DNA of 64,000 nt from Streptomyces albofaciens JCM 4342 (GTDB taxonomy: Bacteria > Actinomycetota > Actinomycetes > Streptomycetales > Streptomycetaceae), in assembly GCF_008634025.1 (NCBI RefSeq), contig NZ_PDCM01000001.1, positions 4,682,501 to 4,746,500 on the forward strand. Reading direction: 5' to 3'. This document shows, in pieces, positions 33,002 to 42,856 of the stretch; positions within the stretch are counted from its first letter, which is position 1, and each line of letters begins with the position of its first letter. The notes beneath the pieces were generated by a model, which made no database searches, was not told the DNA's origin, and saw nothing but the letters and a program-made list of their open reading frames with translations. Position numbers and translations under genes: made by a program.

Positions 33002-34776
33002 ATGATGCGCACGGCTGGCAGGAGACGGCCTTTCCGTGCACTCGCTCGCGGAACCAGCCTGGCCACGGTGCTCGGCGTGTTCGCCGGGGCCGTCCTGACC
33101 CTGATGTCCGCGGCCCCTGTCGCCGAGACGTTCGGATCGTGGCCCGGACGCGAACACTCCGGCATCACCGTGCCGCGCTGGGCTGCCCGCAAAGCGGTAC
33201 GGGCCGTGACTACTGCTTCGACTCCCGATCGCTGACCGTCCTCGCGGGCGGTGGCGGCCCCGTGGACAACCCCGACTTCTGCGGCGCGGTCGGCTGGCCG
33301 GACAACGTCGTCAAGCCGGGCGGCGCGGACGGCCCCGAGGCCCACTGCGACAACGCGGACTACCTCGATCCGTCCTACAACGGCGGCCGCGCCTACCCGC
33401 TGACCCGTGACCAGGCGACCAGCGCGCTGCTGTCCTGCGTACGGCACGCCCGGCAGGGGTTCACCAGCGCGATCGACTCCGCCGCCGACCTGCTCGATGT
33501 CCACAACCGGCTCAAGACCGGACCGGAGTTCGACCGGGCCAAGCGCACTGTTCTGTACAACTGGGGCCGTCTGCTGCACGCGGTGCAGGACTTCTCCTCC
33601 CACTCCAACTGGGCCGACGCCCCCGCGCCGGATCTCCCTCTCGGGACCGCCAACCCGCCCGGCCTGAACATGCCCCGGCCCGCCCAGCTGTTCAACTTCC
33701 TCGCTCCCGAGCCGTCCCCCGCCTCCGTGCCCCGTGACCTGACCACCGGCTGCTACTACCTGGACCCCGACCACCCGAACCGCTGCCAGGGACACGTACG
33801 CCACGGCGCACCGCTCAACGGGGAGGACACGGGTCTGAACAAGGACGGCGGGAAGATCGACCCCAGGACCGGGCAGACCTCCGGGCCGAGCACGTACCGG
33901 GGCAAGACCGGCCGGAACTTCGACCAGGCGGTACGGGCCGCGATCACCGACACCCGCCTGCAATGGGTCGACCTGCGGCAGGGACTGGAGAACCGCTACA
34001 CCAACCCCGGCCAGGCATGGCTGATGGCGTGCGCGCTGCTGCGCGACGCCCCGCACACCGAATGCGCACCGGGCCGGGCCCCGGCGCCGTCCGGTGCGCG
34101 CACCCCGGCCAAGGGCACCACCGTCGCCGACGGCGCCGCACCGGACTGCGGCGTGCACTGGCAGCAGCCCGGCGGGCCGTACACCACGGTCTTCATGCAG
34201 TACGTCAACTGCTCCAGCAGCCCGCAGACCATGGCCCCGTACGCCACGGGAGCCGCCGGCTCGCCCGACTCCCGCTATACGTTCGGACGCGTGTGCCGCA
34301 CGATCGCGCCGGGCTGGGCGACCTCGTGGGTGATCGACCCCTCCTACTTCCCGCCGGAGAACACCACCCTGCAAACGGTGGCGCACTGCTGGAGCCCCGC
34401 CGCGACTGCCGCCTCCCCTCCGTTGCGCCCGCCGGCCTCCTCGACTGCCGACCCCGGCGCACGCATCGGGCCATCGCCGGGGCCCTCGCTTACGGGAGGC
34501 GAAGAGCGCCGTGCTGCCGCGCCGCCGCCGTGCGGGACGAGCTGGAGCCAGCCCGGCGGTACGGGCACCACGGTCCTCATCGACTACGTCAACTGCCTCG
34601 GCGTACCGGCTCTGATCGCCCCGCTGGCCATCGGGGCCGGACCCGATTCCCGCTACAGCTACACCGAAGCGGCCCAGTACGTCGCTCCAGGAGGCGCCAC
34701 GGCACACTTCCGCATCACGCCACCGCAGTTCCCACCGGAGCCGACCAACCTCCAGTGGATCACCCGGGTAATCTGA
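33002..34776 (+). pseudogene. Secreted CinY-like protein, one frameshift
   Basis: A signal peptide begins at 33002 (MMRTAGRRRPFRALARGTSL, hydrophobic core VFAGAVLTLMSAAPVAET), but that frame closes at 33235. The rest of the protein continues in the -1 frame from about 33185 to 34776: RDYCFDSRSLTVLAGGGG, LSCVRHARQGFTSAIDSAAD, then the hallmark NWGRLLHAVQDFSSHSNWAD with conserved His/Asp of the CinY and phospholipase-C-like fold. Two related Cys-containing C-terminal modules follow (CGVHWQQPGGPYTTVFMQYV and CGTSWSQPGGTGTTVLIDYV). One missing base near 33180 would explain the break; a sequencing error is possible. Confidence 0.8.
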
Positions 34777-34943
34777 CGGGCCGACGGCCAACGCGCCACG
34801 GTCGACGACGCCGAAGCGCTTGTGCGCCGCTACTGAGTCATCAGGGCCGGGGATGTGACCACCGAGCCCGTCACGTACTGGTGTCTACGACGACGGCGCC
34901 GTGTACGGCCCCAACCGCCCCAGCAAAAGTGAAGACACCGAGC

Positions 34944-35294
34944 ATGGCCACGAAGAAGCCGTCGAAGCCGTGGCTCGTCCGGTACACCACCCCGGGCGGA
35001 CCGACCGTGCAGAAGTACCGCTCAGAGCCCGATACTCACCGAGCAATCGGCAAGGAGCGGGACCAGATCGCTGACGGCTCCAGTCGCGTTCAGAAGTTCA
35101 TTGACCCCTTTGAACCGGATGTTCAGGCCCCACTTGGTGATCTCTATTGCGTCTTTCGCGACCGAGTCATTCGGTCCGATCCATGGGACCGGCTCGTGGC
35201 AGAATGTCCGCATGATGCTGACCAGAAAGGGCGATGCCGCGTAGGCGCCCGAAGGCCGTCCGTACTGAGCGATGGCGGCCCCGTAAGCATGTGA
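34944..35294 (+). CDS. Small hypothetical protein, mobile-element associated
   Basis: A 116-residue protein. The first 50 residues (MATKKPSKPWLVRYTTPGGP and VQKYRSE...IGKERDQIADGS) resemble small basic proteins common in actinobacterial integrative elements. The second half shows no similarity I recognize and may be read-through after a truncation. It overlaps the start of the following gene by 61 bp, which argues for an altered 3' end. The ribosome site is weak. Confidence 0.5.
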   Translation: MATKKPSKPWLVRYTTPGGPTVQKYRSEPDTHRAIGKERDQIADGSSRVQKFIDPFEPDVQAPLGDLYCVFRDRVIRSDPWDRLVAECPHDADQKGRCRVGARRPSVLSDGGPVSM

Positions 35295-35656
35295 TGGTGC
35301 ACCGTATCCGCGGTGTCTCTGCTCGAACCCGGGCGGCCGTTCGCCGCGTGGAGGACGAGCGGCTGGGTCGTCCGGACCTTGTCTTTGACGCGTTGTCCCG
35401 CTTCGAGCGGGTGTTCAGGCAGCCAGGGCGGTTGCTGAACGCGTCGGAGGTCTGGCAGCCGGGCTTGGAGATTGAGGACGCCCGCGATGACTTGGATGAG
35501 GTCATGCGCCACCTCCCGCGCGGTGCCCGGATCGATCTGGGCCGACTGGTCGCCCGGATCGATGCCGAATTCGAGCGTCGCACTCTTCCGGATCCTGGCT
35601 GGGCGCCCGAGTGGACAGCGGGTCGTTGGTGGTGGTGGAGAATCCGGGAGCGTTGA
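35234..35656 (+). CDS. Hypothetical basic protein
   Basis: A 140-residue protein, very Arg-rich at the start (MPRRRPKAVRTERWRPRKHV), then acidic helices (VFDALSRFERVFRQPGRLLN; DDLDEVMRHLPRG). Unknown function. It overlaps the next gene by 46 bp, a sign of translational coupling or of one wrong start. Confidence 0.55.
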   Translation: MPRRRPKAVRTERWRPRKHVMVHRIRGVSARTRAAVRRVEDERLGRPDLVFDALSRFERVFRQPGRLLNASEVWQPGLEIEDARDDLDEVMRHLPRGARIDLGRLVARIDAEFERRTLPDPGWAPEWTAGRWWWWRIRER

Positions 35657-36150
35657 GCTTGGCGCTCACCCATCCGCTGGCCATCAGTGATCGGCGGATC
35701 CGGTTCGTTGCTGTTCGGTCCGGGCCCGGGGCAGGCGAGCTGGTAGGAGTCGGCGCTGGGCGGCCCCATCTCGGGCTGCGTGCACCAGTGCACGACGGAT
35801 CGCGATGGTTCGGCTGGACCGACCCGGACAAGCCCGCCTGGACGCTTGCGATATGCGGCCTCCACGACGGCGCCTGGTACCTGTCACAGGCGTGGAACAC
35901 CGAGCCGGTCCGCTGCTGCGTCCTGCCCCTGGGACATTCGGGTGCGCACCTGCGGGCCCCGGCCCGTGCTCAGGGCGGTGAATTACCGGTGCCTGCCATG
36001 GACCGCAGCCTTTTCGCCGCACTGCGCTGCCGCTTGGGATACCCGCAATGGCTGCGCCCACCCACTACTGCCGTGAGATCCCCGTCAGGACAGCCGGTAT
36101 CCGCCGGCCCGGGTGCGGACGGGCGCCGCCGGCCGCCGGTCCGCCCGTGA
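35611..36150 (+). CDS. Hypothetical protein
   Basis: A 179-residue protein of unknown function, rich in Gly, Trp and His in its middle (GLRAPVHDGSRWFGWTDPDK, GLHDGAWYLSQAWNTEPVRC). GTG at 35611 is the longest start, but later GTG codons at 35629-35635 would shorten the overlap. The last 40 residues are low complexity and may not be genuine. Confidence 0.5.
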   Translation: MDSGSLVVVENPGALSLALTHPLAISDRRIRFVAVRSGPGAGELVGVGAGRPHLGLRAPVHDGSRWFGWTDPDKPAWTLAICGLHDGAWYLSQAWNTEPVRCCVLPLGHSGAHLRAPARAQGGELPVPAMDRSLFAALRCRLGYPQWLRPPTTAVRSPSGQPVSAGPGADGRRRPPVRP

Positions 36151-36273
36151 CAGTACACCCGTCGAATCCGGCAGCGTTCGCGCCTGGCTGGTGCCGCAGA
36201 AGGGGGCCAACGGCGCCTGCCGGCCGTTCTGGTGTACTGGCTGCCAGCGGCGAGAAGGCGGCGGAGGAGCGCG

Positions 36274-36570
36274 GTGGACAGCACGGGGTGGGAGCAGGCA
36301 AAGGAGGACGAGGCGGAGCAATCTGCCGAGGCCCGGCCGAATCCCCAGGCAGCGGCCGAGGCGCTCTACATCAAGGCAGCTCTGCGGGCCGTAGCTCACG
36401 GCAGACGCAACCGCACCTCATCGGAGCCACTGCCGCGCAAACCACTGGTGAACACCGAAGACGAAGCGCGCTGGTGGGTGCAGATCCAGCGCGAGTACTC
36501 GGCTGTTTCGCCGCGCCTGGCCGAAGAACTGCTGCAATCCGTCAGTCCGGTGCCCACGGAAACGTCGTAG
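36274..36570 (+). CDS. Hypothetical acidic/helical protein
   Basis: A 98-residue protein. GTG at 36274 has GGAGGAG 4-6 bp upstream. The sequence is helical and Glu/Ala-rich (EQAKEDEAEQSAEARPNPQA, RWWVQIQREYSAVSPRLAEE). No family is recognized. Confidence 0.6.
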   Translation: MDSTGWEQAKEDEAEQSAEARPNPQAAAEALYIKAALRAVAHGRRNRTSSEPLPRKPLVNTEDEARWWVQIQREYSAVSPRLAEELLQSVSPVPTETS

Positions 36571-36677
36571 GACGTGCCGGACGACCCGCGGCCAGCCCGG
36601 CCGACGCGCCGGCGACCTCGGCCCCGGGCAGCCCAGCACATCAGTACCGCAAGACCGACAACGAGGAGCCCCTCCGT

Positions 36678-37148
36678 ATGAACGCCGAACAGGCCTGTGA
36701 CCGCATAGCCTCCATCCGGAGGGACGGAAGCAGCGTGACCGATCCAGCCGAACTGGATGAGGTGTGGGCGGCACTGGACACCGTGCGCCCCGAGGACATC
36801 CTCGGAGCCTGGAAAGGCACCAGAATCAAGAGTGGTCACCGGGTGGAAGAGATGCTCGGCCGGATTCGCTGGTACGGCAAGACCTTCCATTCCACCGGCC
36901 GTGCCGAGCCTTTGATCTGCCGTGACGAGCACGGCGCGCTGTACTCGAATGCCGAGCTGGCCAAAGGCGAGGCGAGCCTTTGGATGGTGGAGTTCCGTGG
37001 CGAGGCGACCGCCACCATGGTCTATGACGGCCAACCCGTGCTCGACCATTTCAAGCGGGTCGACGGCGACACCCTCCTCGGCGTGATGAACGGCAAGAAC
37101 GTCCTGGACAACGGCCATCACTTCTACTTCATTCTCGAACGTCCCTGA
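36678..37148 (+). CDS. GXWXG/DUF4334-domain protein
   Basis: A 156-residue protein with the family's signature LGAWKGTRIKSGHRVEEML, followed by RIRWYGKTFHST and, in the DUF4334 half, LWMVEFRGEATATMVYDGQP and VDGDTLLGVMNGK. The fold is thought to be a small beta-barrel and may bind hydrophobic ligands; the function is not established. ATG at 36678 is the natural start. About 100 bp downstream lies a co-directional zinc alcohol dehydrogenase, and this family often neighbours dehydrogenases. Confidence 0.9.
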   Translation: MNAEQACDRIASIRRDGSSVTDPAELDEVWAALDTVRPEDILGAWKGTRIKSGHRVEEMLGRIRWYGKTFHSTGRAEPLICRDEHGALYSNAELAKGEASLWMVEFRGEATATMVYDGQPVLDHFKRVDGDTLLGVMNGKNVLDNGHHFYFILERP

Positions 37149-37249
37149 AACGCCCTGCCTCATCCCACGGGCACCACGCTCCAGGGCAGACGCCCTCCCA
37201 GCCGTCCGGGCAATACCGGCACGGCGGACACCACACGAGGAAGACACGC

Positions 37250-38344
37250 ATGCGCATACAGGCAGCACTGGTGGAGACTCCCGGCGGCCCTTTCACCGTC
37301 CACGAGGCCGACCTTGAGGAGCCGAGGCCGGACGAGATCCTCGTGCGGATCACTGCTTCAGGCATCTGCCACACCGACCTCAGCATGCGGCAGGTCTGGC
37401 CGCCGGGGCGTCTGCCCATGGTCTTCGGCCACGAGGGTGCCGGTGTCCTCGAGGCGGTGGGGGAGGCGGTGACCAGCGTCGCTCCCGGTGACACCGTGTG
37501 CCTGACTTACCGAAGCTGCAGCGTCTGCGAACAGTGTGCGACAGGGGAGCCCGCCTACTGCGAGCATTCGGCTTCCCTGAACGCCGGTGGTTCCCGTCCG
37601 GACGGCAGCTCGCCCCTGTCGTACACGGACGGTAGCCCGGTCTACGGCAGCTTCTTCGGCCAGTCCGCCTTTGCCTCGCACTGCCTCACCACAGAGAGCA
37701 ACACCGTCAAAATCCCCGCGGACATACCCGCAGCCGTGGCCGCCCCCCTGGGATGCAGTGTCCAGACCGGCGTGGAGACAGTACGTACGGTTCTGCGTCC
37801 GGCAGCGGGCACCACGCTGGCCGTCTTCGGCGCCGGCAGCGTCGGCCTCAGTGCCGTCATGGCGGCAGTCGCCGAGGACTGTCCGGTCATCGCCGTCGAC
37901 CCCATCGCCTCGCGGCGCGCGCTGGCCCAGGACCTCGGCGCCGCGGCGGCTCTCGATCCCACCACCGAAGACGATGTGGCGTCGGCCCTGCGCGACCTCA
38001 CCGGCGGAGGGCCGCACTGCGCCATGGACACGACTGGCAAGTCGACGGTGGTGTCCCAGGCCATCACAGCCCTGCGCAAGCGCGGCACGCTCGCCCTGGT
38101 CGGAATCGGAAAGGCCGAGTTCGACACCATGCCGGTCATGACGAAGGGCATCACGATCCGGGGCGTGACCGAAGGTGACGCCGTGCCGGCCCGGACCATT
38201 CCGCAACTGATCGACCTCTACCGGCAGGGCCGGCTCCCGCTGGATAAACTCATCACCGAGTTCCGCTTCACCGACATCGAGGCAGCCGCCGAAGCAGCAC
38301 TGCGGAAGAGCGTGGTCAAGCCTGTCCTCACCGCATCTCACTGA
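37250..38344 (+). CDS. Zinc-dependent aryl-alcohol-type dehydrogenase
   Basis: A 364-residue MDR alcohol dehydrogenase closest in layout to benzyl/aryl alcohol dehydrogenases. Catalytic zinc: Cys in ASGICHTDLSMRQ, His-Glu in VFGHEGAGVLEAVGE, Cys in APLGCSVQTGVETV. Structural zinc: CSVCEQCATGEPAYCE. Rossmann motif: LAVFGAGSVGLSAVMAA, with Asp in VIAVDPIASRR favouring NAD. It follows the GXWXG gene by about 100 bp and probably shares its transcript. Confidence 0.92.
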   Translation: MRIQAALVETPGGPFTVHEADLEEPRPDEILVRITASGICHTDLSMRQVWPPGRLPMVFGHEGAGVLEAVGEAVTSVAPGDTVCLTYRSCSVCEQCATGEPAYCEHSASLNAGGSRPDGSSPLSYTDGSPVYGSFFGQSAFASHCLTTESNTVKIPADIPAAVAAPLGCSVQTGVETVRTVLRPAAGTTLAVFGAGSVGLSAVMAAVAEDCPVIAVDPIASRRALAQDLGAAAALDPTTEDDVASALRDLTGGGPHCAMDTTGKSTVVSQAITALRKRGTLALVGIGKAEFDTMPVMTKGITIRGVTEGDAVPARTIPQLIDLYRQGRLPLDKLITEFRFTDIEAAAEAALRKSVVKPVLTASH

Positions 38345-38360
38345 TTCCTCATGTCGTCTG

Positions 38361-38452
38361 TCACACAGCGAGGGCGACGGGCGGCGTGGATTCGTAGCAC
38401 CGTCCGTCGCGCAGAAGGGCCCGGAAGACGTTGACGCGGCGGTGGGCAAGAG
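38361..38452 (-). pseudogene. IS110-family transposase C-terminal scrap
   Basis: The minus strand reads VLALAHRRVNVFRALLRDGR then CYESTPPVA before a stop at 38361, which is the ending of IS110-type transposases (ARRRVNVLWAMLRDGRxYEP). Only about 30 codons remain; no element ends are visible. Confidence 0.65.
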
Positions 38453-38499
38453 CGAGGACTACTTGGATGTGGCAAGCACCTCCTGCCGAAACTGGCCCC

Positions 38500-39336
38500 A
38501 TGAACAGGACAACGAGAGAAGCACTACCGGAAGGAGGACTCGTCCTGGCTGTGCCCGACGGCTGGCAGGGGCCGCCCTCACTGCGTTTCGAGCGACCGGC
38601 GGGTCGCCACTGGGTTCTCCGGCAGGGCGAACGGACGCTGATCGTGGCCCGGGCGGAGGGCGACGGCTGCTGTCGCGACCTCCGCCTTCGCCGCCTGTCC
38701 GGTTACCGTTCCCCGCTGCCGCCGGTGAGCGCCGCGGCGATGAGGGCCGGGGGCAACTGGCCTCACCGGTACGCGCGGTGGCTGGAGGACACCAAGTGCG
38801 GCCCACTGCACCACGGGCGCTGGCGGCTGTCCCAACAGAAGGCCTTCCCACCAGCTGTCTGGAGCTGCGACCTCGTTCGGGACTGGCCGGACACCACCCT
38901 GGAAATGCTCTGCGGAGGCGGCTGGCACGGTGTCCTGCCACTGCGCCCACTCCCAGTACCGGACACTGCCCGCGTGAAGGCATACCGCAAGCACGCCCGC
39001 GAGAACACCCTGGCCCCCGTCCTGCTGTGGTGGGTGTCTTTCCTGGACGGCTGGCTGCTCCTCGACGGCCACGGCCGGGCCGCGGCCGCGCTGGCCGAAG
39101 GCACCCAGCCGGCCTGCGTGGAACTGACTCGCGTACCCGACGACGCCGACTGGCGGGCGAACGCCGTAAGCGTCACCGAGGCATACGAGGAACGAGTAGC
39201 GCGCCTCAGCGCGCACCGGGCAGGTCCGCACATCGAGCGCCAAAGGCAAGCGCTGGAGCGGGGCTATGCCGATGTCCTCTCCACACTGCCGTATGACCCG
39301 GCCACCACAGTGATCTTCGACCATCCCGGCGACTGA
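38500..39336 (+). CDS. Hypothetical protein
   Basis: A 278-residue soluble protein of unknown function, rich in Trp and Arg. A ParB-like or kinase-like relation cannot be shown; the most structured segment is LLWWVSFLDGWLLLDGHGRA then AAALAEGTQPACVELTRV, and the end is YDPATTVIFDHPGD. ATG at 38500 lacks a clear ribosome site. The codon bias is good throughout. Confidence 0.65.
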   Translation: MNRTTREALPEGGLVLAVPDGWQGPPSLRFERPAGRHWVLRQGERTLIVARAEGDGCCRDLRLRRLSGYRSPLPPVSAAAMRAGGNWPHRYARWLEDTKCGPLHHGRWRLSQQKAFPPAVWSCDLVRDWPDTTLEMLCGGGWHGVLPLRPLPVPDTARVKAYRKHARENTLAPVLLWWVSFLDGWLLLDGHGRAAAALAEGTQPACVELTRVPDDADWRANAVSVTEAYEERVARLSAHRAGPHIERQRQALERGYADVLSTLPYDPATTVIFDHPGD

Positions 39337-39339
39337 CGA

Positions 39340-40240
39340 CGGGGCATCGTGCTTGCTGCACGCTTTGAACGGCAGATACGGCCGTGTACCGGGCAAAGGC
39401 CAAGACAGCGCCACGCTGCCGACGGCGAGACGGAACACGACACGGAACGGCGCGTCGACGAGCGTACAGCCGGTATACCACGGTTGCGTCCCGCGCCGCT
39501 GCCCCGCATTCAGGTCGCGGTGACCGCGGTTCTGCCGCCAGCCGACCGTACGCAGTGCTACCGCGAGACGGGCGAGGCCGACGAAATTGAGCCGCTGGTC
39601 CTGCTGCGCCGCTGGTGGCTGCGGGCCCGCCTGTACGCCGACCCGCTTGCCGGACGACAGTACGGACATCGAATCCGGCACCGCCCCCGGGCACCCGGCT
39701 GGTGCCGCGCTGCGCCAGGCCGCCGCCGACCGCGAGACGAGCGCCGGTGAGTGGATGGCATCCCCAGGCCCGGCGGGGAGGCAGGCGTGGACCGTATCCG
39801 GCTCTCGCCCGCCATGCTGCCGCTGCTGGGCCCGGCCGTGTCCGCGAGCGTGTTCTCGGCGGTGGCCAACTGCTGGCCGAACTGCGCGCCGAATGGCAGC
39901 GACGGACCGGGCAATGGCGCCAGGAGAACCCGGAGCTCGCCGCGGACATCGCCCGGGTGGCCGCCGAGCTGCGACAGGCGTAGTCGTGCCCGCCACCCCC
40001 GGACGACTCCCTGTATGTACCGAACATGCCAGCCCCTTGGATACCTGGGCATGGGGCTCCGGCAGGTACTTCGCCCGGCACGCTCATTCGGCACCCGAGA
40101 CAACCGGAGGCCGTTGCGCGGCGAGGGCGGCCGGCCAGGGCGCGCTTCTGCGTCCGTGCGTCGAGGAGGCGGGGTCGGCTGTGAGCGAAGCTCGGTGGGG
40201 GACAGCTCGGCCACCGGGCTGTCAGACCCGCCGCCTATGG
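39340..40240. other. Decayed interval without supportable gene
   Basis: Short coding-like pieces appear on the plus strand in different frames: RETGEADEIEPLVLLRRWW (about 39568), GEAGVDRIRLSPAMLPLLGP (about 39775) and LLAELRAEWQRRTGQW ending in a stop at 39983. None has a start or a recognizable family, so I treat the interval as remains of one or two genes. Confidence 0.5.
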
Positions 40241-40247
40241 TCTGCGC

Positions 40248-40898
40248 ATGACTTCAATGGATCTTGCTTCGTTCGATCAGGCGTGGGACCGCTTGGAATC
40301 CTGGCTGATTGCCCACTCACCTGCGGATCACGCCGCGCTTCGGCCCCCGGCCGCTGCCACGGAGATCGCCGCGGTGGAGGAACAGCTGGGCTTCGCCCTC
40401 CATCCTCAGCTCAGGAGGCTGCTGGAGCGGCGCAACGGCGTTGCCGAGCCGGAGCAGGACGGCGGCCCGGTGGCGGGAGTCTTCCCGGCCGGAGGCATCC
40501 TGCCGCTGAGCCACCGGCTCCTGTCCACCGCGGAGATCCCCTCGGCGCACGAGGTTCTCGTGGAGGTCCATGAGGACCACGTCGCCCCCTACCTCACGGA
40601 TGACGAGGATGCCGAAGAGGTCGCCGGCCATCTGCACCGGTGCGTGCCCTTCGCGCTGCCCAACGACGGAGGCGTGGCGTTCATCGACCATCAGCCCGGC
40701 CCCACATACGGACATGTGGTTGAGATGGGCATTGGCTCCGGCGATCTGGACGGCACTCTCTGGGGCCCGAGCCTGGCTGAGTTCGCCGGGGCGGTGACCG
40801 ATGCGCTGGAGACAGGCACTGCGTTCCTGTCCTACTGGCCCACCACCTTCGCGCACTCCTCTGGCCGAAGCTGCATCGACTGGGAGGTCCGTTCGTAG
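40248..40898 (+). CDS. SMI1/KNR4 (SUKH-1) family protein
   Basis: A 216-residue protein of the SUKH superfamily, typical of immunity proteins for contact-dependent or polymorphic toxins. The signature helix and strand are present: AAATEIAAVEEQLGFALHPQ, LRRLLERRNGVAEPEQ, and later VAFIDHQPGPTYGHVVEMGI. No toxin gene is recognizable next to it, so it may be an orphan immunity gene. Confidence 0.88.
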   Translation: MTSMDLASFDQAWDRLESWLIAHSPADHAALRPPAAATEIAAVEEQLGFALHPQLRRLLERRNGVAEPEQDGGPVAGVFPAGGILPLSHRLLSTAEIPSAHEVLVEVHEDHVAPYLTDDEDAEEVAGHLHRCVPFALPNDGGVAFIDHQPGPTYGHVVEMGIGSGDLDGTLWGPSLAEFAGAVTDALETGTAFLSYWPTTFAHSSGRSCIDWEVRS

Positions 40899-40984
40899 CG
40901 CACCGAGCTGCGCGGTCTGCTTCCTTCGGCGCGGCCGTCGCGGATCTCGCGCACGGCCGGTCGGCGCGGTCGCTCCCGGCCGTC

Positions 40985-41432
40985 CCCAGATGGCAGGCAG
41001 GAAGCGGCCGCCTGACCGCCTTCACTTCGGCCAGGGCCGTGTACGACGTCCAGGAGCCGGCCCATGCCCACGTGGTCGCCGTCCGGCGAGCGGGCTGTGG
41101 CCACCTGGGCGTGGACACCAGGACGGCGGAGGCGTCCGTACCCGGCCTGCTCCGTGCTTCGACGGTCGGTATGTCGTGCGGCACGTCGCGGTGGCGAGCA
41201 TCGCGGCGGCCCCTGGCGAGGACGTGACCCGAGCCCTGTTCCGGGAGCACGTCGGGTCCGACGGGTACCTCCTGGCCGATGCCGTCGGTTGCCGGCCGCC
41301 CAGGCCGAGGCCCTGCTGAAGGGCGCGGCCGACAAGCCGGTCTGCCGCGTGGAACCGGCGGCGCTCGCGGACGCCGTCGACATCGTGAACGCCTATGCAA
41401 GAATCGCGTACACCGTCGCGGACCTGACGTAG
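40985..41432 (+). pseudogene. Decayed gene of unknown family
   Basis: Three coherent pieces lie in successive frames: VYDVQEPAHAHVVAVRRAG (about 41039), RYVVRHVAVASIAAAPGEDV through ALFREHVGSDGYLLADAVG (about 41165-41290) and AAQAEALLKGAADKPVCRVE with DAVDIVNAYARIAYTVADLT (to 41432). Two frameshifts separate them. The family is not recognized. Confidence 0.45.
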
Positions 41433-41574
41433 CTGCACGATGAGGCGGCGGCCACGTCCACCAAGAGGTGGGGCCGTGCCCCTTGGTGCTGTTCCCCGGA
41501 CCCGGGCCGCGAGCAGATCGACGCCGAGCCCGACATGGCCGCCGAGTGGCCGATGTGGCCGTAGCGTCAGGGTT

Positions 41575-41976
41575 CTACGGGGAGACGACTGCAGCAGCGT
41601 CCGTTGCTGTGTCCTGGCGGTACGCGTCTGCTGTGTCCTGGCGGTACGCGTCGAGGAGCCGGAAGAATTCCTGGACCGGGGTGGAGCCGGTGGGAGTGTT
41701 GCGCTCGATGTCAGAGGCCCAGCCGAGCGGGCTGTTGCCATCGAGGTGCTTTCCGAGCCATTGGCTGAATGCCCCGCCATGCCAGAAGTCGCAAGGGTCG
41801 TCGACGGAGTGTACGGCGACGGCAACCTGGTAGCCGACGAGGATGGCCTGCAAATGGTGAAGCGATCCGCCCGGCAGCCACATGCCGGGCCGCAAGCGGA
41901 CTTGCTCAAGGAAGTCGTACACGTCCGTGCAGTCGCGCCAGTGCTTGACAGCTCGGGGTTTGTCCTCGGTCGGCAT
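41575..41976 (-). CDS. Hypothetical protein with C-terminal duplication
   Basis: A 133-residue protein with a well-structured core: DVYDFLEQVRLRPGMWLPGG, SLHHLQAILVGYQVAVAVHS and DFWHGGAFSQWLGKHL. Proteins of this type are widespread in Streptomyces but uncharacterized. An exact in-frame 24-bp duplication (41606-41629 and 41630-41653) repeats ADAYRQDT near the C-terminus. ATG at 41976 is chosen at MPTEDKPRAV. Confidence 0.7.
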   Translation of the reverse strand: MPTEDKPRAVKHWRDCTDVYDFLEQVRLRPGMWLPGGSLHHLQAILVGYQVAVAVHSVDDPCDFWHGGAFSQWLGKHLDGNSPLGWASDIERNTPTGSTPVQEFFRLLDAYRQDTADAYRQDTATDAAAVVSP

Positions 41977-41986
41977 GCACACGAGC

Positions 41987-42730
41987 CTACGTGCGGCAGT
42001 CATGGCCGTTGGACGTGCCATACGTGACAGCCCCGCCGACCACGTCGTTAATCTGCTGTGACCCCTGCGCCCCGCCGGTGACGTACACCGTGGGCAAGGC
42101 ACGGTCGAAGCCGAGCCCCCAGGGCGGCCACGGCCTTGTCCGGATGTCCGGCCAGCACCTCCGGGCGCATGGGGTTCCCGGTGACCACCTCAAGCGGGCG
42201 CACGCTCTCGGGCAGGAGCGGCACACTCGACTCCGAGGACACTGTGATCCGCGAGGTACTGCCGGCCAGCCTGCGGTTGGCGAGCCCGAGCCGTACGGTC
42301 TGCTCGTGCAGTACCAGCGGTACCTTGCACATCCGGACGGCAAGTCCGGTCGGCACTGCCACGTAGCCGCCCGTTGCGAGCACCACGTGCGGCTGGAACC
42401 TTACGACCGCTGTGCGCGCCTGAGCAACACCGAGCGGCACGCGCGCCATGTCCCGCTCATTCGCGGGCGACACCATCTTCAACGGATTCGATGAACGCCT
42501 CACCTTGCCGGTGGCCACAGCGGTGAACGCGATCCCTTCCGCGCCGGCAACGCGTGCCTCCAGACTGTCGGCACTGCCGATCCACAGCACATCGAGCGAG
42601 CGTCCCTGCGCCGTCAATCGCTCCCGCAGCGTACGGATCGCGGTGAGAGCCGGGTAGGTATGCCCGCCGGTGCCTCCCCCCCCGCCGCGATCAGACGGAA
42701 GGCTGCGGGGAGCCGAGAGGGGGCGTCCAC
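41987..42730 (-). pseudogene. MurG-like glycosyltransferase relic
   Basis: The N-terminal GGTGGHTYPALTAIRTLRE motif (about 42685-42625) is characteristic of MurG-type transferases. The match continues with LDVLWIGSADSLEARVAGAE, ARTAVVRFQPHVVLATGGYV, VPLVLHEQTVRLGLANRRLA and VVTGNPMRPEV. A frameshift in a C/G homopolymer (about 42676-42690) and another at about 42115 (before LPTVYVTGGAQGSQQIND) break it, and the C-terminal third is missing. Confidence 0.8.
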
Positions 42731-42856
42731 ACGAGGCACCCTAGCGGCCCGAGCGGCCCTCTGGTTTCGATGGTCCGGGCGGGCGGGTGGGCGGCAAGCG
42801 TGGCGAAAGCGCGGCGGTAACGGAACCTGCTAGGGGAGCGGCGCGTCGTAGAGATC

